This document shows, piece by piece, positions 1 to 5,904 of a stretch of DNA of 22,934 nt. Origin of the DNA: a virus; the IMG/VR virus record IMGVR_UViG_3300032116_001373, positions 1 through 22,934 of that record; one strand, 5' to 3'. A program made the translations under genes and the position numbers. Below the pieces are notes generated by a model. That model was not told the origin of the DNA. It saw only the letters and a list, made by a program, of their open reading frames with translations, and did no database searches. The stretch's first letter is position 1; every line of letters begins with the position of its first letter.

Positions 1-969
1 GCAACTGGAGTGGCCAACATTACAATTGCAATTGCTTCTAGTGCAGTTTCAGGATTAGCCACATCGGCAACCACAGATACAACAAATGCTGGTAATATTG
101 GTTCTGGTACATTGGCTGCAGCAAGATTGGCCGATTCTGGTGTAAGCGCAACAACATATGGTACGGCTTCAAGCGTCAGTCAAGTTACAGTAGATGCAAA
201 AGGAAGAATCACCGGAGCATCAAATGTTGCAATACAAATTGCAACTTCTCAAATCACTGGTTATCCAACATTTGCAGCCTCGGCAACCACAGATACAACA
301 AATGCTAGTAATATCGGTTCAGGCACATTACCAGATGCTAGATTAAGTAATGCTGGCACTAACACCGGATTATTCGGTACAGCTTCAGTGGTTCCAAGAA
401 TCAATGTCGATGCAAAAGGTAGGGTTACATCTGTAACTGCAACAAATATTGCAATTGCTGCCGGTTCAGTTTCTGGTTTAGCAACTGTTGCAACATCTGG
501 AGCATACGGAGATTTGAGTGGAAGGCCCGTCATCCCCGCTATCTACTCACCACCCCAAGGTATTGGTACAGGTGATACACCACAGTTTAAACGATTAGGT
601 ATAGGCACCCCGGCATCTGGTACTGACGGTGAAATTCGTGCAACCAATAACATCACTGCATATTATTCTGATGACAGATTAAAAACTAAACTTGGTGCAA
701 TTGAAAATGCACTAGACAAGATTGATGAACTAAGCGGTTTCTATTACGAAGAAAATGAATTAGCAGTATCACTTGGATATAAAAAACAGCGTCAAATTGG
801 TGTATCAGCGCAACAGGTTCAAAATCAATTACCTGATTGCGGAGTTGTTGTACCCGCACCTATTGATGAGAAATACTTAACAGTACGCTATGAAAAGTTA
901 ATTCCATTATTGATTGAGGGTATTAAAGAACTACGTGCAGAAGTAAAAGAATTGAAAAATAATATTTAA
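1..969 (+). CDS. Tail-fibre protein with C-terminal S74 intramolecular chaperone (5' partial)
   Basis: The frame is open from base 1, so the gene starts upstream; the GTG at 10 is only the first start-like codon in the window. The N-terminal part has two copies of a 72-residue beta repeat (216 bases apart, at about 64 and 280), each ending in the fibre motif VDAKGR(I/V)T. From about base 655 the C-terminus matches the peptidase_S74 endosialidase-type chaperone: SDDRLKT at 667, then LSGFYY, GVSAQQVQ, YLTVRYEKLIPLLIEGIKEL and a short terminal coiled coil. In this family the domain trimerises the fibre and then cuts itself off just before the Ser of SDxRxK; the Ser and the Lys of the proposed catalytic pair are both present. 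Role: trimeric receptor-binding fibre of the tail. The family call is firm; the fibre's position on the virion is unknown. Confidence 0.88.
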   Translation, partial: ATGVANITIAIASSAVSGLATSATTDTTNAGNIGSGTLAAARLADSGVSATTYGTASSVSQVTVDAKGRITGASNVAIQIATSQITGYPTFAASATTDTTNASNIGSGTLPDARLSNAGTNTGLFGTASVVPRINVDAKGRVTSVTATNIAIAAGSVSGLATVATSGAYGDLSGRPVIPAIYSPPQGIGTGDTPQFKRLGIGTPASGTDGEIRATNNITAYYSDDRLKTKLGAIENALDKIDELSGFYYEENELAVSLGYKKQRQIGVSAQQVQNQLPDCGVVVPAPIDEKYLTVRYEKLIPLLIEGIKELRAEVKELKNNI

Positions 970-1093
970 CAACAAATTTCGAATTTTTGCGTTCCGGCCC
1001 GAGAATTTTCTCCGACAGATTCAAAAGTCCAAAAAGCGAATTTACTTTTTACCATTTCCTTTGAGTATAAATACCTCCAAAAGGGGTTAAACA
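970..1093. other. Largest non-coding gap, between fibre gene and next module
   Basis: This 124-base gap holds no ORF. It contains small AT-rich inverted repeats: AAATT/AATTT at 974-986 followed by two T, GAGAA/TTCTC at 1001-1012, and AAAAAG/CTTTTT at 1031-1050 with an 8-base loop. Any of these could be a weak terminator for the fibre gene, but none has the GC-rich stem plus long U tract of a convincing intrinsic terminator. The right end holds the late promoter at 1066-1073 and the ribosome-binding site of the next gene. Confidence 0.5.
1066..1073 (+). promoter_or_regulatory. T4-type late promoter TATAAATA
   Basis: A perfect match to the T4 late promoter octamer recognised by the gp55 sigma factor with the gp33/gp45 co-activators. 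It lies 21 bases before the ATG at 1094, in the largest non-coding gap, so it probably drives the module starting there. Transcription would be expected to start about 6 bases after the octamer, near A1079. It is followed by CTCC (1075-1078) and GGGG (1083-1086); the second is the likely Shine-Dalgarno sequence. Confidence 0.8.
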
Positions 1094-1435
1094 ATGCCAG
1101 CTGGTTACCAAGAATTATTTCTAGAACAAGGTTCAAACTTTAGTACATCCATCACATTGGATCAAGCTGATGGTTCACCTTTTACTCTAACTGGTAGCCA
1201 AGTAAAAGCTGCCATGAAAAAATCATATTATTCTAGTAGCACAACCGCTAATTTTGTAATAACAGTTAATGATCCAACAGAAGGCATTATAATATTGTCT
1301 TTACCTTATGCAAACACGGCAAATATTTCTGCTGGCCGTTATGTGTATGATGTGATTATCAAAGATTCTTCAAACACAGTCATACGGGTTTTAGAGGGAG
1401 TTGTGAACGTCTTACCCCAAGTTACAGTATTTTAA
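1094..1435 (+). CDS. Small beta-sandwich virion protein
   Basis: A 113-residue protein with alternating beta-type segments and no signal peptide, membrane segment or catalytic motif. The order - ELFLEQGSNF near the start, a central Ser/Thr-rich hairpin, then DPTEGIIILSLP and GRYVYDVIIKDSSNTVIRVLEG - resembles the Ig-like N-terminal domains found in many phage baseplate or fibre-associated proteins (BppU-like), but the match is judged by eye. ATG is preceded by GGGGT with 7-base spacing, and by the strong late promoter at 1066, which supports late expression. It ends in VTVF, without the DGGxF tail of the following genes. Likely role: a small structural or adaptor protein of the tail or fibre base; function unproven. 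Confidence 0.72.
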   Translation: MPAGYQELFLEQGSNFSTSITLDQADGSPFTLTGSQVKAAMKKSYYSSSTTANFVITVNDPTEGIIILSLPYANTANISAGRYVYDVIIKDSSNTVIRVLEGVVNVLPQVTVF

Positions 1436-1444
1436 AGGAATAAT

Positions 1445-1978
1445 ATGCCAACGGTAACCGTCAGACAACCTGCAACCGTAAAAGTTAGAGTTGAAGGCCA
1501 AAAAACTAAGGTACAAACACTTTCCTATGGTACAAAGACACTTAGGAGTTTGACTGACCTTTCTTTGGAAGGCGCAAACACTGGTGATGTAATTGTCTAT
1601 AACTCACAAACCAAAACATTTTCTGCCAGAGGCCTTGGTACCGACACTCCTGTACACGGAAATCTATTACCAACATCTTCCAGAGCGTTTGACCTTGGCA
1701 GTAGAACAAATAAATTCCGAAGTCTATATCTAAGTGGTAATACAATTGACTTGGACGGAACACAGATCAAAGCTGAATCGACAACTGGTGCAATTTCATT
1801 TGCAGCTGCGCCAACAGACATTAATCCTAATCCGATTGCGATTGTGGTATCACCGGTTGGTGGTTTTGCGCCTGTTCAAACAGTTGGTGGTGTAATTTCA
1901 GATGCAGCAATTCAGGCCGCAGTAGCAAATTCAGTAACTTATTTGGCTTTCCAAGGTGCTGATTCAGGGTTCTTCTAA
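1445..1978 (+). CDS. Fibre-like virion protein with DLGS/LYLSGNTI motif
   Basis: A 177-residue protein. Residues about 42-60 (LEGANTGDVIVYNSQTKTFS) and 78-105 (LPTSSRAFDLGSRTNKFRSL, then YLSGNTIDL) carry motifs common in phage tail-fibre shafts: a GDV(I/L)xY beta turn, and the DLGSxxxKFRxLYLSGNTI strand that often precedes S74-type or distal fibre domains. Here the chain stops soon after in an Ala/Val-rich stretch and ends GADSGFF, a variant of the C-terminal tail seen in the next genes. AAAGGAA lies just before the ATG, and the next ATG directly follows its stop, so the genes are translationally close. Role: probable fibre or baseplate-peripheral structural protein; partner unknown. Confidence 0.75.
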   Translation: MPTVTVRQPATVKVRVEGQKTKVQTLSYGTKTLRSLTDLSLEGANTGDVIVYNSQTKTFSARGLGTDTPVHGNLLPTSSRAFDLGSRTNKFRSLYLSGNTIDLDGTQIKAESTTGAISFAAAPTDINPNPIAIVVSPVGGFAPVQTVGGVISDAAIQAAVANSVTYLAFQGADSGFF

Positions 1979-2215
1979 ATGGCATCTAATACAACAATAC
2001 AGATTCTCCGTTCATATGCGAACACGGCACCTGGCAATCTAGCAGACGGAGAATTAGCTTACTCTTTTCTTTCCAATACACTTTTTATTGGTAGTTCCAC
2101 ATTAAATGTGGAAAGTCAATTGTGGACCAACAATATCATTAGCATTGGTGGATCAGAATATATTAGTAATACTATTTTAAATACGGTTAGCGACTTTGAC
2201 GGTGGCACATTTTAA
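1979..2215 (+). CDS. Mini-fibre: fibre-base domain without a shaft
   Basis: A 78-residue protein starting at the base after the previous stop. Residues 4-38 (NTTIQILRSYANTAPGNLAD then GELAYSFLSNTLFIG) match the N-terminus of the 640-residue fibre downstream (NTTLRIRR...GELAYSYQSNTMFIG) and, more distantly, the protein at 4927. This is the short N-terminal domain seen in phage fibres and likened to the major tropism determinant N-terminal domain. After an IGGSEYISNTI segment, also shared with the long fibre, it ends in DFDGGTF. It looks like the two ends of a fibre without the middle. It has no frameshift and an own stop, so it seems to be a real gene and not debris. It could be a capping or hub subunit. 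Confidence 0.72.
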   Translation: MASNTTIQILRSYANTAPGNLADGELAYSFLSNTLFIGSSTLNVESQLWTNNIISIGGSEYISNTILNTVSDFDGGTF

Positions 2216-2221
2216 TAAATA
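2214..2221 (+). promoter_or_regulatory. Late-promoter-like AATAAATA overlapping a stop codon
   Basis: AATAAATA shares bases with the TAA stop of the mini-fibre gene (TAATAAATA, 2213-2221) and stands 43 bases before the ATG of the long fibre. It differs from the T4 consensus only in the first base, a position known to vary in T4-like marine phages. Expected start of transcription is near 2227. Confidence 0.5.
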
Positions 2222-2228
2222 GATCATA

Positions 2229-2240
2229 GGATTTAAATCC
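2229..2240. repeat. 12-base perfect palindrome GGATTTAAATCC
   Basis: A perfect inverted repeat in the 49-base gap between the mini-fibre and the long fibre, directly after the expected late transcription start. As RNA it could form a 4-bp hairpin with a 4-base loop at the 5' end of the mRNA; as DNA it could be a dyad binding site. The ribosome-binding site (AAAAGGAT at about 2251) is downstream and free. Confidence 0.55.
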
Positions 2241-2264
2241 ATTTAACATAAAAAGGATAACAAC

Positions 2265-4187
2265 ATGGCAGGCGCAAATACAACACTAAGAATTAGACGT
2301 TCCCTTACCACAGGCGTACCAGCCAGTCTACAAGCGGGTGAATTAGCTTATTCATATCAATCCAATACCATGTTTATTGGCTCACCTGCTGGTACAGGTG
2401 TTGTTAATATTGGTGGACAATACTACACATCAACAATTGATGCTGCAACCAGTTCAAATACTGGAGGCACACTTGTTCAACGAAGTGTAACAGGTAATAT
2501 TGCTGTTGGTCATGCAAACGTTAGAAGTCTTAGTTTCTCTGATGGCGGTACATTAAGTACTACCTTTTTCTCAGGTAACGCAAACTCTGCAACTCAATTC
2601 CAAACAGACAGATATATTGATGTTACTGGTGGTGACATTACCGCATCTGCACAGTTGTTTAATGGTACTGCAAACGCAACATTAAGTGCTGCACTAAATT
2701 CAATTTCTGGTCTTACTCCTGGTTTCTACGGTGGTTCAACAGTTATACCTATCATCCAGGTAGCTGCAAACGGCCGTGTTATGACGATTGCAAATTCGTC
2801 AACAATCTCAACTGCATTGACTGTTGCAGCTGATTCTGGTACAGCTGATGTTGTTAATCTAGCAACCGACACATTTACAATTTCTGGCGGTGCAGGCCTT
2901 ACATCAACTGTAACAGATAATACAGTTACTATTGACGTTGATAACACGGTCGTTCGTGCAAATACTGCTAGTTTAACACAAACAATTGATGGTAACATTA
3001 TCATCAGTGGTAACTTGTCCATCTTAGGTACATCAACAACATACAACGTTGAAACACTTACTGTCGAAGACTCCTTGATTGCACTTGGTAAAAACAATGC
3101 ATCAGATGCAGTCGATATTGGTTTCTACGGCCATTACAATGATGGTGCAGACCGACATGCCGGTTTGTTCCGCCACGCAGGTGATGGTTTCTTCTATTTG
3201 TTTGACAACTACAACATAGAACCAACAGGTAACGTTATCAACGTTGCAGATGGAAGCTTCCGCCAAGCAAACTTGAAATCTAATTTGATTTCACAATGGG
3301 CAAATGCAGCAGTATTACAAGTTGGTACCTTGAATGTTGCTGGTGCAACAACACTTAAATCATTAACACTAACTGATGACTTAACAGTACCTAACGGTGG
3401 TACTGGTGCAAGTTCATTCACTGCTGGTGGTATTGTTATTGGTGATGGTACCGATTCACTAAAAGTACTTGCTAACAGTACATTCACTGCAACAGGTGCT
3501 GGTGCACAAAATAACACCATTACTTCTGTAACTGTTGACTCATATGGCAGAACAACTGCTGCAACATTCCAAGCAATTGCTGGTCTAAATGTTGACCAAG
3601 GTGGTACAGGTAAATCTACTTTTACTTCAGGTAAAGTTGTTATTGGTAATGGTACAGGCGCTTTGTCAGAACTTGCAAATGTTACTTACACATTAACTGG
3701 TTCATTAAGTGCATCTAAAACAATCACATCGTTGACTGTAGATGAATATGGTCGTGTATCAGCTGCAACAGCCGCAGATATTTCTGGTCTAACAGTTACA
3801 CAAGGTGGTACTGGTGTATCAACATTCACTAGTGGCCTAATGTTGATTGGTAATGGTTCTGGTGCAATTCAATCAATCGCTAATGCTGGTTATTCATTGA
3901 CAGGCACATTGGGTGCTGCAAAAACAATCACCTCATTGACTGTTGATGCTTACGGTCGTGTAACAGCAGCAACTGCGGCAGACATTTCTGGTTTGACTGT
4001 TGCTCAAGGTGGTACAGGTGCCGCAACATTCACCGCAAAAGGTATCGTATACGGTGATGGAACAAATGCGTTGGCTGTTACAGCTGCATCCGGTTCAGCA
4101 GACCAAACATGGTCTAATCAAATTCTTACAGTCACAGATGCAGGTGTACCAGTGTGGTCATCAGCAATAGACGGAGGACAATTCTAA
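2265..4187 (+). CDS. Long tail-fibre protein with GGTG beta repeats
   Basis: A 640-residue structural protein preceded by AAAAGGAT. Residues 4-40 are the fibre-base domain also present in the genes at 1979 and 4927. Residues about 244-343 hold a module starting ISGNLSILG and continuing DIGFYGHYNDGADRHAGLFR, which recurs in the gene at 5905. From residue 375 on there are four repeats of 67-69 residues, each starting (N/Q)GGTGxxxFTxxG, then IGxGTG and (D/E)xYGRVxAAT; repeat starts are near residues 375, 444, 511 and 579. Such repeats build the beta-rich shafts of T4-like fibres. The end is SAIDGGQF, one of the shared tails. There is no S74 domain, so folding of the tip must be autonomous or assisted in trans. 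Role: a trimeric fibre of the adsorption apparatus. Confidence 0.86.
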   Translation: MAGANTTLRIRRSLTTGVPASLQAGELAYSYQSNTMFIGSPAGTGVVNIGGQYYTSTIDAATSSNTGGTLVQRSVTGNIAVGHANVRSLSFSDGGTLSTTFFSGNANSATQFQTDRYIDVTGGDITASAQLFNGTANATLSAALNSISGLTPGFYGGSTVIPIIQVAANGRVMTIANSSTISTALTVAADSGTADVVNLATDTFTISGGAGLTSTVTDNTVTIDVDNTVVRANTASLTQTIDGNIIISGNLSILGTSTTYNVETLTVEDSLIALGKNNASDAVDIGFYGHYNDGADRHAGLFRHAGDGFFYLFDNYNIEPTGNVINVADGSFRQANLKSNLISQWANAAVLQVGTLNVAGATTLKSLTLTDDLTVPNGGTGASSFTAGGIVIGDGTDSLKVLANSTFTATGAGAQNNTITSVTVDSYGRTTAATFQAIAGLNVDQGGTGKSTFTSGKVVIGNGTGALSELANVTYTLTGSLSASKTITSLTVDEYGRVSAATAADISGLTVTQGGTGVSTFTSGLMLIGNGSGAIQSIANAGYSLTGTLGAAKTITSLTVDAYGRVTAATAADISGLTVAQGGTGAATFTAKGIVYGDGTNALAVTAASGSADQTWSNQILTVTDAGVPVWSSAIDGGQF

Positions 4188-4232
4188 GCTGACTATATAA
4201 TGTAATAGATTTTTTTATGATAGGAGTTTGAA

Positions 4233-4922
4233 ATGGCAAATGAGAAGTATTTAAATTATTATGTTGAGACTTTGACAAGCACAATGACAGATTGTGTTAT
4301 TCGAAATATCTCAATGCAAGCGAATGCGAAAATAACTGATGAAGTTGTGAAAGAACAGTCTGAAAAGATTGATGCGTTAGTAAAATCAAATCTTGAGTTG
4401 CAAAAAACAATTCAAGATTTGAAAGAAAACAGTGAATCAAATCAAAGTAAGGCTGTTCAAGAATTGGAAAATAAATTATCTGAAAGTGAAAAACTTGTAA
4501 CAAAATTAAGTGCAGATGTTAACAACTTAAACAGTAAACATCGAACCGAAATTGATGAATTGATTACTAAATTTCGTGACTATGATAGTGTTAAGAATCA
4601 AGCCACTCATGTGGAAACATTTAAAGGTGAATTAGTTAGAGCAAGAGAAGAAACTAATCAGGTTCGTTCAGAATTTGAAGTTAAAATGAATGCTTTAAAT
4701 GTACAATATGAAAATAATGTTAATAGTTTGATTCAGAAACATGAAACTGAAAAAAGTGAATACAACAACAAGATAGACGAATTACTTGCTAAAATTGATT
4801 ACTTACAACTACCTCCTTCCAAAAGAAAAAAAATTGATGAGCTAAATAAAGAAGTGGTACCAACAACCCTAACAGGTTTAATTGGTACTGATGGCCCAAT
4901 CAAGGATGGCGGAACGTTCTAA
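4233..4922 (+). CDS. Coiled-coil virion-associated protein with DGGTF tail
   Basis: A 229-residue protein with AGGAG before the ATG. Residues about 30-180 are almost continuous coiled coil, rich in Glu, Lys, Leu and Asn (for example LELQKTIQDLKE, ELENKLSESEKLVTKL, KNKIDELLAKIDYL-type heptads), and a basic PPSKRKKID segment follows. The last 30 residues are not coiled and end GPIKDGGTF, the same C-terminal tail as the fibre proteins before it, which ties it to the same assembly despite an unrelated body. No signal peptide or membrane segment. It may be a rod-like connector or whisker, or an assembly scaffold for the fibres; no family is recognised. The 45-base gap upstream has no late octamer, only TATATAATG (4194) and a run of seven T (4210-4216). 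Confidence 0.75.
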   Translation: MANEKYLNYYVETLTSTMTDCVIRNISMQANAKITDEVVKEQSEKIDALVKSNLELQKTIQDLKENSESNQSKAVQELENKLSESEKLVTKLSADVNNLNSKHRTEIDELITKFRDYDSVKNQATHVETFKGELVRAREETNQVRSEFEVKMNALNVQYENNVNSLIQKHETEKSEYNNKIDELLAKIDYLQLPPSKRKKIDELNKEVVPTTLTGLIGTDGPIKDGGTF

Positions 4923-4926
4923 GTAA

Positions 4927-5547
4927 ATGTCAAATACAGCAATACGGTTAAAAAAATCAGGCGTCACAGGAAACACACCAACAGGCCTAGCTAATGGTGA
5001 GTTGGCGCTTAACTATGCCGATGGTAAACTGTATTACAAAAACAGTCTTGGTGGTACATCCTATATCACCAACCAATTCTCTTTCGACACAATTAATGCC
5101 AATAGTTCTTTAATATTGGCCACTAGTGGTTCCGACACACTCTCTTTTGTTGCTGGTGATAATATCACCATCGGTACCAATACAACCACAAAAACAATCA
5201 CAATTAATGCATCAGTGTCTGGTGGAAGTGATCCTGGTCCTGCGTTTGATAGAGCCAATGCGGCATTTAGTCATGCCAATGCGGCATATAATACAGCAAA
5301 TACTGGTGGTGATGCTTGGGTCAGAACACAGGCCAACAACGCATATGATGCAGCCAATTCTTCCGGTTCTTTTGCTAATAGTGCTTTCCTAACGGCCAAT
5401 TCGGCATATGCATCACAAAACATTACATCTGCATCTGCTAATGCGGCCTTTGCTCATGCGAATGCTGCCTATGCCAAGGCAAATACAGGAACGACCGCAC
5501 TAGATGTAAACGCCGACATTGTTGCATTTACAATCGCCTTTAGTTGA
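4927..5547 (+). CDS. Fibre protein: base domain plus Ala-Asn heptad repeats
   Basis: A 206-residue protein starting 4 bases after the previous stop. Residues 3-38 (TAIRLKKSGVTGNTP, GLANGELALNYADGKLYYKN) form the same fibre-base domain as in the genes at 1979 and 2265. A beta segment (LSFVAGDNITIGTNTTTKTI) follows. From residue about 100 come 7-residue repeats of the form Ala-Asn-x-Ala-(Phe/Tyr)-x-x, broken by GGDAWVRTQANNAYDAAN. This repeat recurs in the genes at 5905, 15680 and 17871. The period and the regular Ala and aromatic positions suggest a tightly packed helical bundle or stalk, probably trimeric, but no structure is asserted. It ends AFTIAFS, reminiscent of the SIVFGF end of the 844-residue protein. 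It is the joining link between the two fibre families of this locus. Confidence 0.82.
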   Translation: MSNTAIRLKKSGVTGNTPTGLANGELALNYADGKLYYKNSLGGTSYITNQFSFDTINANSSLILATSGSDTLSFVAGDNITIGTNTTTKTITINASVSGGSDPGPAFDRANAAFSHANAAYNTANTGGDAWVRTQANNAYDAANSSGSFANSAFLTANSAYASQNITSASANAAFAHANAAYAKANTGTTALDVNADIVAFTIAFS

Positions 5548-5550
5548 TGA

Positions 5551-5558
5551 AATAAATA
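5551..5558 (+). promoter_or_regulatory. Late-promoter-like AATAAATA
   Basis: AATAAATA begins 3 bases after the stop of the heptad fibre gene and ends 18 bases before the ATG at 5577. An expected start near 5564 would leave a short leader that still holds AAGGAA (5565-5570) as ribosome-binding site. It would drive the small beta protein, the 844-residue fibre and perhaps the giant adhesin. Confidence 0.5.
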
Positions 5559-5576
5559 AAGGATAAGGAAATTTAA

Positions 5577-5903
5577 ATGGCAAATACTTTTAAAAATCAA
5601 CTACGAGCAGCAGTCGGAACATCGGCAGAAACCATCTATACTGCTAATTCTGGTGTATCTACTACAGTTATTGGTATGACAATCGCAAACATACTAAACA
5701 CAACCATAACAGCCAATGTGATATTGACTTCTGGTGGATCAGATTACTATATGGTTAAGATGGCTGAGATTGAACCAGGCAATTCACTGATTACAATTGG
5801 TGGTGAACAAAAATTGGTTATGGAAGCCGCAGATGTACTTAAAGTTTCGACAAGTAATGCTTCGGCAGCCGATGTTATTGTAAGTTTATTGGAAATAACA
5901 TAA
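5577..5903 (+). CDS. Small beta protein, paralogue 1 of 3
   Basis: A 108-residue protein of beta-type sequence: TIYTANSGVSTTVIGMTIAN, then NVILT, a DYYMVKMAEIEPGNSL turn, and VLKVSTSNASAADVIVSLLEIT. The same order of motifs (T-x-Y-T near the start, a hydrophobic strand with I-x-N, a charged strand, P-x-x-D/N-x-L, then VxVxxSNASA and a hydrophobic last strand ending EIT or EIS) is seen in the proteins at 8449 and 18312, which makes these a paralogous set. Each stands next to a heptad-repeat fibre gene. The pattern suggests a single compact beta-sandwich, such as a fibre-tip, decoration or receptor-contact subunit. AAGGAA precedes the ATG. Exact function unknown. Confidence 0.75.
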   Translation: MANTFKNQLRAAVGTSAETIYTANSGVSTTVIGMTIANILNTTITANVILTSGGSDYYMVKMAEIEPGNSLITIGGEQKLVMEAADVLKVSTSNASAADVIVSLLEIT

Positions 5904-5904
5904 C

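Noticed and set aside
10-12. GTG as start of the first fibre gene
   Set aside because: The frame is open to base 1 and the sequence there is mid-repeat, so the gene begins outside the window.
261-533. Antisense ORF in the first fibre gene, and the many other - strand ORFs
   Set aside because: They mirror low-complexity Ala/Thr/Gly codons of + strand genes, have no ribosome-binding sites and no recognisable domains.
970-1060. Strong intrinsic terminator after the first fibre gene
   Set aside because: Only short AT-rich stems without a proper U tract; kept as a note in the gap entry.
4188-4232. Late promoter before the coiled-coil gene
   Set aside because: TATATAATG is not the late octamer, and the T run lacks a GC-rich stem before it.
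1979-5547. Diversity-generating retroelement suggested by Mtd-like N-terminal domains
   Set aside because: No reverse transcriptase, no C-type lectin variable region, and no template/variable repeat pair with adenine-specific changes seen.
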